From CAYNRE01 sp964399535 (GTDB taxonomy: Bacteria; Planctomycetota; Planctomycetia; Pirellulales; CAYNRE01): a stretch of DNA of 64,000 bases. Position numbers and translations under genes: made by a program. Positions 1 through 8,168 of this stretch are shown here, piece after piece (the stretch's first letter is position 1; every line of letters begins with the position of its first letter). The DNA lies in the NCBI GenBank assembly GCA_964399535.1, contig CAYNRE010000023.1, positions 22,798 to 86,797 on the forward strand, given 5' to 3'. The notes beneath the pieces are model-generated. The model did no database searches. It was not told the origin of the DNA and worked only from the letters and a program-made list of their open reading frames with translations.

Positions 1-349
1 GGTGAAGCGTTTCTTGCTCTAGGTGGGGCAGCAAGTGATAGAAGACCGAACCGGCTGGGCCCGAGGAATTCTGCGGCGGGTAATATCCGAACATCGGCGG
101 AGCCAGGCCCAGTGCCGACTGGGCATTGTGAACCGCCAGGCCGAGTTGCCTCAGATTGTTCTTCGAACTGGTCCGCCGGGCCGCGACCCGCGAGGCCTGT
201 ACCGCGGGCAAGAGCAGGGCGATCAGCAGCCCGATAATGGCGATTACGACCAGCAGTTCCACCAAAGTGAAGGCGCCGCGCCGGCCAGTGGTCGACGACC
301 CCCGAGCCGCCGCCCGTGGCCGTATCGAGTGATTCAACGAGCAAAACAT
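1..349 (-). CDS. DUF1559-type prepilin-like protein, N-terminal part (runs off the left edge)
   Basis: The reverse strand encodes the first 116 residues of a planctomycete DUF1559 (SBP_bac_10) protein. A short basic leader ends in a type IV pilin-like methylation segment (GAFTLVELLVVIAIIGLLI, about residues 25-43), followed by the family's conserved SKNNLRQLGLAVHN block and a later LLPHLEQE block. In this family the hydrophobic segment anchors a pseudopilin-like protein in the envelope; the exact role is unknown. The ATG at 349 is supported by a GGGAGG ribosome-binding site 5 bases upstream. The gene is divergent from the glycosidase gene at 961. The C-terminal part lies outside the window. 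Confidence 0.88.
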   Translation of the reverse strand, partial: MFCSLNHSIRPRAAARGSSTTGRRGAFTLVELLVVIAIIGLLIALLLPAVQASRVAARRTSSKNNLRQLGLAVHNAQSALGLAPPMFGYYPPQNSSGPAGSVFYHLLPHLEQETLH

Positions 350-960
350 GGAAAACCTCCCAAAGCACAAGGAAGCAACAGCCCAAAACGGTGCGCACGA
401 GAAAAACCCCCGAGAGGGCAAGCCGGCTACGCCGCGAGCGGCCAAAACTCCCTGGCCCAGGGCGCGATCGGCCGATCGCGCGAGCGAGGGATTACGAGGC
501 TGAGGGTGCCGGACACGCCGTCACAGGGTGTCAGACACTCACGTGAAGCCCTGACCCAAAACCACCGGGTCGAGACTGGACCGAGATAGGGTTACCGCTC
601 CGCGCGCAGACTGTCGGGCCGAGAGAAGCGACACCGAAGAAGGATGGTGAGCGAAACCGCGCACGTTACTACCCCGTAAGAAGTGGTAGTTTTGTCACCT
701 TCCTCAAAGCTGTCAAGCAGCCCGGCGCGGTCACTGGCTTTCGGAGCGGGGGTTTCGCAGCGAGTGGGAAACGATTTGCGACCGCGCACCCAGAGGCAGT
801 ACGCTGATTCGGCCGCGAGAGGGGGCCGCCGAGCTCGTTGGTGCCTGGTCGAGCGTCGCCATGCCCAACCCTGCCGGAGGCGCGCCGATTCGGCCCACAA
901 CGTTTGCCTGCCAACGTGGCAAAGCAGTTCAATCTTTGGTTTCGCTTACCGGGGGGTTTC
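350..960. other. Divergent intergenic region
   Basis: This is about 610 bases between the DUF1559 gene on the minus strand and the sialic-acid cluster on the plus strand. I see no convincing coding region: the ORFs that cross it lack plausible domains and overlap one another in several frames. The one distinct signal is the 20-bp perfect palindrome at 462-481. Promoters for both flanking units are expected here but I cannot place them reliably. Confidence 0.5.
462..481. promoter_or_regulatory. Perfect 20-bp palindrome, candidate operator
   Basis: GCGCGATCGGCCGATCGCGC is its own reverse complement over all 20 bases and lies in the intergenic region between the divergent units. A palindrome with no loop and no T-tract is more like a dimeric repressor operator than a terminator. 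No regulator gene is visible in the chromosomal part of the window. In GC-rich DNA with GATC-type motifs, chance is possible. Confidence 0.3.
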
Positions 961-2115
961 ATGGTTGGCTCGGTACCTCGGCATGCAGCGGGTTTGTGCA
1001 GGCCGCTCGTATTTCTTGTCTTGGCCGCCGGCATCACTACTTCCGCCGCCTTATCGCTTGCGCGAGAGCGGTGGACGGAAGACGAAGCCCTGGCCTGGCA
1101 GCAAAAGCACCCCTGGCTAGTGGGTTGCAACTACAACCCGCGCACCGCGATCAACCAGCTTGAAATGTGGCAGGCCGATACCTTCGACCCGGAAACCATC
1201 GACCAGGAGCTGGGCTGGGCCGAAGACCTGGGTTTCAACTCGGTTCGCGTGTTTCTGCACGACCAGGCATTTGAGCAGGACTCGCAGGGCTTTCTGAGTC
1301 GCTTCGATCGCTTCCTGGAAATCTGCGACGCGCACCACATCGGCGTCATGGTCGTGCTGCTGGACGGCGTTTGGGATCCCCACCCCCAGCCGGGCCCGCA
1401 GCGCGCCCCGAGGCCCCATGTGCATAACTCGGGTTGGGTGCAAAGCCCGGGAGCCCAGGTGCTGGCCGATCCGGATCGCTGGGAGACGCTTGCGCGTTAC
1501 GTTCGCACCATCCTCGGCCGGTACGCGCACGATCGCCGTATTCACGCCTGGGATCTGTTCAACGAGCCCGATAACCCCAATACCAATAGTTACGGCCAGG
1601 TGGAGCTTGCCGACAAGGCTGAGCGGGCCGAGGCCTTGCTGCGGCAGGTAATTCGCTGGGCGCGTGAAGCGAACCCCCAGCAACCGCTTACCATGGGGGT
1701 CTGGCGCGGCAACTGGCAGACCGACGAGAAAATGAGCTCGATCGATCGCCTGATGACAAGCGAATCGGACGTGATCTCGTTTCACACGTACGACCCGCTG
1801 CCGCTGGCCAAGCACCGCGTGGCCAGCCTGCGCCGATTCAACCGGCCGCTGTTGTGTACCGAGTTCATGGCCCGGCCCAACGGTAGTCGATTCGATCCTC
1901 AACTGGGTTACTTCCACGACGAGCAGGTGGGGGCCTACTGCTGGGGCTTTGTCGCCGGAAAGACGCAGACGAACTATCCCTGGGACTCCTGGCAAAAGAA
2001 TTACACGGCCGAGCCGGCGGAGTGGTTTCACGAAATTTTCCGGCCCGATGGGTCGCCGTATCGCCAGGACGAGGTGGACTATATTCGCCGGGTCACAAGC
2101 GCCGGCGGCAAGTAG
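961..2115 (+). CDS. GH5-like secreted glycoside hydrolase
   Basis: The product is 384 residues with an N-terminal Sec signal (hydrophobic segment about residues 14-30). The rest resembles cellulase/GH5-type TIM-barrel enzymes: WDLFNEPDNPN carries the NEP acid/base glutamate and LLCTEFMARP carries a candidate nucleophile glutamate late in the barrel. Such enzymes cleave beta-1,4-linked polysaccharides, but the substrate cannot be read here. The ATG at 961 is preferred over the further upstream GTG/ATG codons because it opens the signal peptide and follows a G-rich stretch (ccggggggtttc). It heads a plus-strand run with sialic-acid genes and lies 11 bases before the NanM-like gene, so it may process a sialoglycan-associated polymer. 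Confidence 0.75.
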   Translation: MVGSVPRHAAGLCRPLVFLVLAAGITTSAALSLARERWTEDEALAWQQKHPWLVGCNYNPRTAINQLEMWQADTFDPETIDQELGWAEDLGFNSVRVFLHDQAFEQDSQGFLSRFDRFLEICDAHHIGVMVVLLDGVWDPHPQPGPQRAPRPHVHNSGWVQSPGAQVLADPDRWETLARYVRTILGRYAHDRRIHAWDLFNEPDNPNTNSYGQVELADKAERAEALLRQVIRWAREANPQQPLTMGVWRGNWQTDEKMSSIDRLMTSESDVISFHTYDPLPLAKHRVASLRRFNRPLLCTEFMARPNGSRFDPQLGYFHDEQVGAYCWGFVAGKTQTNYPWDSWQKNYTAEPAEWFHEIFRPDGSPYRQDEVDYIRRVTSAGGK

Positions 2116-2126
2116 CCGAGCAAACC

Positions 2127-3314
2127 ATGGCCCACCCCCGTTCCACCGGCGACCTGGCCGCTGGTTATGATCCGCGTGCCCGGGCGAAGATTGGTTCTCA
2201 CCCACGCCGCCCGCGCCCAGCGGCTCGTTCAATCGCACGATTGCTCCGGGCAAGCGGCATTGGCTCCGGCCTGGTGCTGACACCGCTGTTGTGCTTCGTT
2301 GCCGGTGCCGCGCTGTCGGCCCAAGCCTCCGCAGCCGACTGGCACGAGCTGGCACCCCTGCCCGAGCAGCTCGGTCTGGCGGGCTGCTTCGCCGGGGTGT
2401 CGGGCGATGTACTGTTGGTGGCCGGCGGAGCGAACTTTCCCGACCGAATGCCCTGGGAGGGCGGCACCAAGCAATGGACCGACGCGGTCTGGCGGTTGGA
2501 CCAACCGAGCGGCACCTGGCAAACCGCCGGCCGGCTGCCACGTCCGTTGGCGTACGGCGTTTCGATCACCGACGATCGCGGCCTGATTTGCGCGGGGGGC
2601 AGCAACGCCCAGGGACACTTCCGCGACGTGTTCCGCCTGGTGTACCGCGACGGGCAGGTGAGGCAAGAACCGCTGGCCGAGTTGCCGCGGGCGATTGCCA
2701 ACGCTTGTGGAGCCCGGTTGGGCAGTGGGTTCTACCTGGCCGGCGGGCTCGAGTCGCCGAATGCCACCAAGACACTTCACGCATTGTTGCGGCTCGATCT
2801 GTCCACCACGGCGGCGCGATGGGAAGAACTTGCCCCCTGGCCGGGCCAGGCTCGCATGTTCGCGGTGGCCGCCGCGATGCGCGACGAATTCTGGCTGATC
2901 GGCGGCGTCGACCTGGAGGCAGACCCCTCGGGCTCGGCGAAGCGACACTATCTGCGCGATGCCTATCGCTATCGGCCGGGCGAGGGCTGGCGGACTCTGG
3001 CCAAGCTGCCTTGTCCGTTGGCGGCGGCCCCGTCGCCCGCACCCGCAGGCGACGATACACTGTGGCTGCTCGGTGGTGACGATGGCGCACAATTGGGCGC
3101 GCGGCCGTCTGAGCATCGGGGGTTCTTGCGCGGCACGATCGCGTGGGACGCAGCCAGGCAGAGCTGGTCGCGGGGGGCGCGGTTGCCGCTGGCCGTGGTT
3201 ACCGCGCCGGTGGCTCGCTGGCGCGACGGCTGGGTGGTGGTTAGCGGCGAGGTCGCCCCGGGCCGGCGATCGCCCCGGGTGTGGATTTGGCCGGCCCCGG
3301 TCGCCCGGCCCTAA
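2127..3314 (+). CDS. nanM: NanM-like Kelch-propeller protein (N-acetylneuraminate epimerase family)
   Basis: The product is about 395 residues with a hydrophobic export segment around residues 35-65. It is followed by Kelch-type repeats with GG dyads (VAGGANFPD, ICAGGSNAQGH, YLAGGLESP, LIGGVDLEA, LLGGDDGA). This is the six-bladed propeller of cyclically permuted mutarotases such as NanM, which equilibrate alpha and beta anomers of N-acetylneuraminate in the periplasm. The neighbouring sialidase and lyase genes support that role. The ATG at 2127 is 11 bases after the preceding stop; a later start inside the long basic N-terminus is possible because there is no strong ribosome-binding site. Confidence 0.8.
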   Translation: MAHPRSTGDLAAGYDPRARAKIGSHPRRPRPAARSIARLLRASGIGSGLVLTPLLCFVAGAALSAQASAADWHELAPLPEQLGLAGCFAGVSGDVLLVAGGANFPDRMPWEGGTKQWTDAVWRLDQPSGTWQTAGRLPRPLAYGVSITDDRGLICAGGSNAQGHFRDVFRLVYRDGQVRQEPLAELPRAIANACGARLGSGFYLAGGLESPNATKTLHALLRLDLSTTAARWEELAPWPGQARMFAVAAAMRDEFWLIGGVDLEADPSGSAKRHYLRDAYRYRPGEGWRTLAKLPCPLAAAPSPAPAGDDTLWLLGGDDGAQLGARPSEHRGFLRGTIAWDAARQSWSRGARLPLAVVTAPVARWRDGWVVVSGEVAPGRRSPRVWIWPAPVARP

Positions 3315-3340
3315 AACGAGTGCTTGCCCAGCTTCCGCTG

Positions 3341-4609
3341 ATGCCAAACCACGACTCGACGCACCCGAATGTCACCCGCCGCCTTTCCACGGCCTGGCTG
3401 GTCGTCATGCTGCTCTGGCCGGTGGCCCTGCTGAACTACCTCGATCGCCAAATGCTGGCTTCGATGAAGTTCTCGGTCATGGCCGACATCCCCTCGATTG
3501 GCCTGGAAGCCAACTGGGGTTACATGCTGGGCCAGTTCAAATGGGTCTACGCCTTCTTGAGCCCCATCGGTGGGTTTATCGCCGACCGCGTGAGCCGGCG
3601 CCTGACGATTTGTCTGAGCCTGATGGCCTGGTCGATCGTGACCTGGGCCACCGGCCACGTTTCCACCTACGACGGCTTGCTCTGGACCCGGACCATGATG
3701 GGCCTGAGCGAAGCCTTTTACATTCCCGCGGCGCTGGCATTAATCACCGATCATCACCACGGGGCCAGCCGGTCGCGGGCCATCGGAGTACACCAAACCG
3801 GCATTTATGTCGGCGTCATGCTCGGCGGCCTGGCCGGCTACGTGGCCGATGCGCCTTCGCTGGGGTGGCGCGTGGCGTTCGACGTTACCGGGCTGATCGG
3901 GGCCGTCTACGCGGTTCCGCTGTTCTTGCTGCTGCGCGACGCTCCCCGCGCGACGTCGAGCGGCGAATCGACCCCGGCGGCCACCGGCTCGCCCTGGGCC
4001 GTGGCCGGTGAGCTGCTGGGGAACTTCTCGTTCCTGTTGCTGGTGCTGTACTTTACCTTGCCCGCGCTGGCCGGCTGGGTAGTGAAAGACTGGATGCCGG
4101 CGATCTTGCGGGAACGTTTCTCAATCGGCCAGGGAATGGCCGGCGTGTCGGCCACGTTTTATGTGAATTTGGCCTCGTTATTCGGGGTAGCGCTGGGCGG
4201 CTGGTGGGCCGACCGCTGGATGCTGCGCACTCTGCGAGGGCGCATCTACGTGAGCGCCATCGGCATGTGCCTGATCATTCCCTCGCTGTTTGGCGTGGGT
4301 AATTCTGGCTCGCTCACCGTGGCGGTCGCCTTCCTCACGCTGTTCGGGCTGGGATGGGGGTTGTTCGACTGCAACAATATGCCCATTCTGTCGCAGATTG
4401 TGCGGCCCCAGGTGCGAGCGACCGGCTATGGGCTGATGAACCTGGTCAGCATTAGCTGCGGGGGGCTGGCCGACTGGGGTTTCGGAATCTTGCAAGACCG
4501 GAGCGTGCCGCTGAATACCATTTTCGGGGTTTTCGCCAGCGCCGCCATGTTTTCCGCGCTGCTGGTGCTGTTGATCCGACCGCGAGCCATCGACGAGGAA
4601 ACCCCGTGA
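3341..4609 (+). CDS. MFS transporter, probable sialic acid or sugar-acid importer
   Basis: The product is 422 residues with about twelve hydrophobic segments. It has the LNYLDRQ signature after the first helix and a GGFIADRVSRR loop typical of major facilitator proteins of the anion:cation symporter group. It sits between the NanM-like and NanA-like genes and its stop codon overlaps the next start (GTGA at 4606-4609), which implies translational coupling. The likely substrate is therefore N-acetylneuraminate released by the sialidase. The ATG at 3341 is chosen because the upstream in-frame codons overlap the previous gene and add no transmembrane sequence. Substrate is inferred from context only. 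Confidence 0.8.
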   Translation: MPNHDSTHPNVTRRLSTAWLVVMLLWPVALLNYLDRQMLASMKFSVMADIPSIGLEANWGYMLGQFKWVYAFLSPIGGFIADRVSRRLTICLSLMAWSIVTWATGHVSTYDGLLWTRTMMGLSEAFYIPAALALITDHHHGASRSRAIGVHQTGIYVGVMLGGLAGYVADAPSLGWRVAFDVTGLIGAVYAVPLFLLLRDAPRATSSGESTPAATGSPWAVAGELLGNFSFLLLVLYFTLPALAGWVVKDWMPAILRERFSIGQGMAGVSATFYVNLASLFGVALGGWWADRWMLRTLRGRIYVSAIGMCLIIPSLFGVGNSGSLTVAVAFLTLFGLGWGLFDCNNMPILSQIVRPQVRATGYGLMNLVSISCGGLADWGFGILQDRSVPLNTIFGVFASAAMFSALLVLLIRPRAIDEETP

Positions 4610-5529
4610 CCATGCCCGCTCCGTTTCGCCTGGATGGTTTGGTGGCCGCGCCCCACACTCCCTTTGATGTCCAAGGAGAGCTGGCTCCGCGGGTCATCGA
4701 GCGACAGGCCGAGCATTTGCTGGCCCAACAAGTTGGCTGGGTGTTCGTTTGCGGGACGACGGGCGAATCGGCCTCGCTTTCGGTCGAGGAGCGGGCCGCC
4801 GTGGCCCAGCGCTGGCTCGAGGTGGCTCGAGGTACGCCGCTCCAGGTGATTGTGCACGTGGGCTCGAACAGCCTGGCCGATGCCCGGCACCTGGCCCGGC
4901 TGGCCGAGTCGCAGGGGGCCGCGGCCCTGGGGGCGCTGGCGCCCAGCTACTTCAAACCCAAGACGGTACCGGCCCTGGCCGACTGCTTGGCACAAATCTC
5001 CGCCGCGGCGCCGGGCACGCCCTTGTACTACTACGATATCCCCGTGCTGACGGGCATCGGCCTGCCGGCCGCCGAACTGCTGGCACTCGCCCCACGGCGC
5101 GTCCCCACGCTGGCGGGCGTGAAGTTTACGAACCCAGATCTAATGTCGTTTCAGCTTTGCCGGGCCGCCGACGACGGCCGCTGGGACATTGCCTGGGGGT
5201 GCGACGAAACGCTGTTGGCCGCGCTGGCCTTGGGGGCCACCGCCGCCGTGGGCAGCAGCTATAACTTCGCGGCACCCATTTACCGGCAGTTGTGGCAATC
5301 GTTCGAGCAGGGCGATCTGGCGGCCGCCCGCCGACACCAATTGCGCAGCGTGCGGCTAATTGCGCTGCTGGCTCGTTACGGCTACCTGGCGGCCAGTAAA
5401 GTAGTGATGGAGCTATTGGGCGTGCCGGTGGGGCCTCCCCGGCTGCCCAACGAGCGGCTCTCGGCCGAACAAGCCGCACAGCTTCGCCAAGAGCTCGAGC
5501 AGTTGGAGTTTTTTAAATGGATCGAATGA
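4606..5529 (+). CDS. nanA: N-acetylneuraminate lyase-like DHDPS-family aldolase
   Basis: The product is 307 residues, the normal length for the DapA/NanA superfamily of class I aldolases. Visible features are the GTTGES carboxylate-binding loop (about residues 50-55), the catalytic tyrosine in YYYDIP (about 141-146) and the Schiff-base lysine in GVKFTNPD (Lys about 173). In sialic-acid lyase the enzyme cleaves N-acetylneuraminate to N-acetylmannosamine and pyruvate. The GTG at 4606 overlaps the stop of the transporter gene; an ATG two codons later is an alternative. Context with sialidase, epimerase and transporter favours lyase over dihydrodipicolinate synthase. Confidence 0.85.
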   Translation: MTMPAPFRLDGLVAAPHTPFDVQGELAPRVIERQAEHLLAQQVGWVFVCGTTGESASLSVEERAAVAQRWLEVARGTPLQVIVHVGSNSLADARHLARLAESQGAAALGALAPSYFKPKTVPALADCLAQISAAAPGTPLYYYDIPVLTGIGLPAAELLALAPRRVPTLAGVKFTNPDLMSFQLCRAADDGRWDIAWGCDETLLAALALGATAAVGSSYNFAAPIYRQLWQSFEQGDLAAARRHQLRSVRLIALLARYGYLAASKVVMELLGVPVGPPRLPNERLSAEQAAQLRQELEQLEFFKWIE

Positions 5530-7109
5530 TTCTATTTTTGGTCGGGACAAGCTCGGCCTGGATCCTGGCAGCGCAGCCGGTTTTTGGGGCCCAGGGCTGG
5601 TCGGCGGTGGCTACCTACCGGGTTCACCCGGTGCTCGTCGGCCGGCCCGATTGCGAGGTGGCTCAGTTGGTGATTACGGCCGAACCCGCCTCGAGCGCCG
5701 TGCTGCAGTCGATCTCTGTTTCGCTCGAGGGAACTACCGATCTGGCCGACCTGGAGTCGATCCGCGTTTGGGATACAGGTTCGAAGACCGAGCTGAAACC
5801 GACCAGGCTCTTTGGCGAACCGGCATCGGCCGCGGCGGCGCTGCGGTTTACCGGCGAGCGGCCGCTTGAGCCAGGACCCAACGTGTTCTCCATCACCTGC
5901 CGCCTGAGCGAATCGGCCAGGTTGGACCACCGCGTGCGGGTGGCCTGCACCGCGGTCGAAACCTCGGCGGGCAGCCAGGCACCCCGGCCCGAGGGAAAGG
6001 GGGTTTCGCGGCGGATCGGGGTCGCCCTCCGTCAGGCCGGGCAAGACGGTGTGCACACCTATCGCATTCCGGCCCTGGGGACCACGGCCCAGGGAACGTT
6101 GCTGGCGGTGTACGACATTCGCCGCCGCGGGTCGCGAGACTTGCAGGCCGACATCGACGTGGGCCTGAGCCGTAGCACCGACGGCGGCCAGACCTGGGAA
6201 CCGATGCGGGTGATTATGGATCTGGGCGAGTACGGCGGTCTGCCCGAAGCCGAGAACGGTGTCGGCGACCCCGGCCTGGTCATCGACCAGCAAACGGGCG
6301 AGATTTTCGTCTTCGCCCTCTGGGTTCACGGCAAACCCGGCACCCATCAATGGCGCGGCAACGGTTCGGAACCTGGCTACGAAATCGGCAAGACGGGCCA
6401 GTTCATGCTGGTTCGCTCAATCGACGACGGGAAAACCTGGAGCCCGCTCGAAAACCTGACCCGGCAAGTGAAGCAACCGTCGTGGATCCTCCTGGCACCC
6501 TCGCCCCAGCAGGGAATTCAGCTTGCCGACGGAACCCTGGTGATGCCCGTCCAGGGACGCGACGACGACGGCCCTTTCGCCGCCCTGATGCTCAGCCGCG
6601 ACCACGGGCGTAGCTGGAGCGTTTCGCCGCGGGCGTATTCAGGCGGCAACGAATGTCAGGCCGCGCAACTGGGCGACGGCTCGATCATGCTCAACATTCG
6701 CAACGGCGATCGCAAGCGCCGCGCGGTGGTGATTACCGCCGACCAGGGAGAAACCTGGCGGCCTCACGCCACGCATGAGCGAGACCTGATCGAGCCCACC
6801 TGTAATGGCAGCCTGGTTCGCTGGGTCGACCGCCGGCCCGGCGGAGCCGACCCCCTGTTGCTGTTCGCCAATCCTCGTAGCGAAAAGCTGCGGGTAGATT
6901 ACACGATTCAGGCCAGCCTCGACGACGGCCAGACCTGGCCCGCCGAGCACAGGCTGCTACTCGACGAGGGGCGCGGCTTCGGCTACCCGAGCCTGAGCCC
7001 GGTCGACGACGAGCACCTGGGTATTGTGTACGAAGGGAGCCAGGCCCACCTGGTGTTCGAGCGCATCGCGCGCGAGGAATTGCTGGCGGGGCCCGCCCGC
7101 CCGGAGTAG
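5517..7109 (+). CDS. Exo-alpha-sialidase (BNR/Asp-box)
   Basis: The product is 530 residues with a signal peptide (residues 1-24). An N-terminal beta domain (about 30-160) is followed by a six-bladed sialidase fold. The arginine-triad motif YRIPAL is at about residue 182 and at least five Asp boxes of the form S-x-D-x-G-x-T-W are visible (STDGGQTW, SIDDGKTW, SRDHGRSW, TADQGETW, SLDDGQTW). Enzymes of this type release terminal sialic acid from glycans outside the cytoplasm. The start overlaps the lyase gene by 13 bases. It supplies the substrate for the upstream epimerase, transporter and lyase. Confidence 0.93.
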   Translation: MDRMILFLVGTSSAWILAAQPVFGAQGWSAVATYRVHPVLVGRPDCEVAQLVITAEPASSAVLQSISVSLEGTTDLADLESIRVWDTGSKTELKPTRLFGEPASAAAALRFTGERPLEPGPNVFSITCRLSESARLDHRVRVACTAVETSAGSQAPRPEGKGVSRRIGVALRQAGQDGVHTYRIPALGTTAQGTLLAVYDIRRRGSRDLQADIDVGLSRSTDGGQTWEPMRVIMDLGEYGGLPEAENGVGDPGLVIDQQTGEIFVFALWVHGKPGTHQWRGNGSEPGYEIGKTGQFMLVRSIDDGKTWSPLENLTRQVKQPSWILLAPSPQQGIQLADGTLVMPVQGRDDDGPFAALMLSRDHGRSWSVSPRAYSGGNECQAAQLGDGSIMLNIRNGDRKRRAVVITADQGETWRPHATHERDLIEPTCNGSLVRWVDRRPGGADPLLLFANPRSEKLRVDYTIQASLDDGQTWPAEHRLLLDEGRGFGYPSLSPVDDEHLGIVYEGSQAHLVFERIAREELLAGPARPE

Positions 7110-7251
7110 GCTACCGGCGAAGGTGGGGGCCCAAACCTGGGTCCGCGAGCGCCATCGGGGCCAGTGCCGGACACCAAACGCCGGGGTCGCTGCGGGGCCA
7201 GGCAAGCGCCCCGTCGCCGGCTGCGCAATTCAAACAACAAGAGGTGCGATC

Positions 7252-8118
7252 ATGCTGGTTAGTTCGCGGCGAGCGATTGAGGGCGTGCTGTTAGTGCTAG
7301 GCGGACTTGCCGTTTCGAGTGCGATCGCCTCGTTCGCTGGCGCCGCCGAGCCCGGCAGCGCCACGCGCTATGCCCGGTTCGAGCACGCAGGACGAGCTTC
7401 CTATGGCCTGGTCGAGGGGGACCGAGTGCGCCGGCTGGAAGGCGACCTGTTGGGCCAGTGGTCGGCCACGAACGAAACCATCCCTCTGGCCGAGGTGAAA
7501 CTGCTGGTCCCCGTGGTGCCGAACAAGGTGTTCGCCGTAGGGCTGAATTACCGCAGCCATATCGGCGACCGCCCGGTGCCCAAGGTGCCCGAAATTTTTT
7601 ACAAGCTGCCGACCAGCGTTGTCGGCCCCGAGGAGCCGATCGTGCTGCCGCGCAACGCGGAAGACGTGCACTACGAAGGTGAGTTGGTCGTGGTGATCGG
7701 CAAGCGGGGCCGCGACCTGACGGCCGAACAAGCGGGCGACCATATCCTGGGGGTTACCTGCGGCAACGACGTCAGCGCCCGCCAATGGCAAAAAGGCGAC
7801 TTGCAGTGGTGGCGGGCCAAAGGGAGCGACACCTTCGGACCCTGTGGGCCGATCCTGGTGTCGGGCATCGACTACGACGACTTGCTGCTTACCCTGCGCC
7901 ACAACGGAGAGGTGAAACAACAGCAGCGCACCAGCGACCTGGTGCACGGGGTGCGCCAGATCGTCGCCTGGATCAGCCAGCACGTAACCATCGAACCGGG
8001 CGACCTGGTTTTCACGGGCACCCCGGGCATGACCACCCCGCTGGCCGACGGCGACGTGGTCGAAGTCGAGATCGAGCAGATCGGCGTGCTGCGCAACCCC
8101 GTGCGACAGGCCCGCTGA
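7252..8118 (+). CDS. Fumarylacetoacetate-hydrolase-family protein with export signal
   Basis: The product is 288 residues. The catalytic FAH fold is clear: a metal-binding YEGELVVVIGKRG block (about 143-155), GNDVSARQWQ, GSDTFGPCGP and the C-terminal GTPGMTTPLADGD loop. The family contains hydrolases, decarboxylases and isomerases acting on beta-keto acids and is usually cytosolic. Here residues 1-36 form a basic-hydrophobic signal-like segment ending in an AGA-A site, which is unusual. The ATG at 7252 has an AGAGGTG ribosome-binding site. It follows the sialidase gene after about 140 bases and may belong to a separate catabolic step. Confidence 0.85.
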   Translation: MLVSSRRAIEGVLLVLGGLAVSSAIASFAGAAEPGSATRYARFEHAGRASYGLVEGDRVRRLEGDLLGQWSATNETIPLAEVKLLVPVVPNKVFAVGLNYRSHIGDRPVPKVPEIFYKLPTSVVGPEEPIVLPRNAEDVHYEGELVVVIGKRGRDLTAEQAGDHILGVTCGNDVSARQWQKGDLQWWRAKGSDTFGPCGPILVSGIDYDDLLLTLRHNGEVKQQQRTSDLVHGVRQIVAWISQHVTIEPGDLVFTGTPGMTTPLADGDVVEVEIEQIGVLRNPVRQAR

Positions 8119-8168
8119 CCAGCCCGGTAGGGCTGGCGGCGGAAGCGGACTCCGGGCCCTCTCGGCCG

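Noticed and set aside
1117..2541. Long minus-strand ORF across the glycosidase and NanM-like genes
   Set aside because: It is an antisense shadow of GC-rich genes with clear catalytic motifs on the plus strand; its composition is Arg/Pro/Gly-rich.
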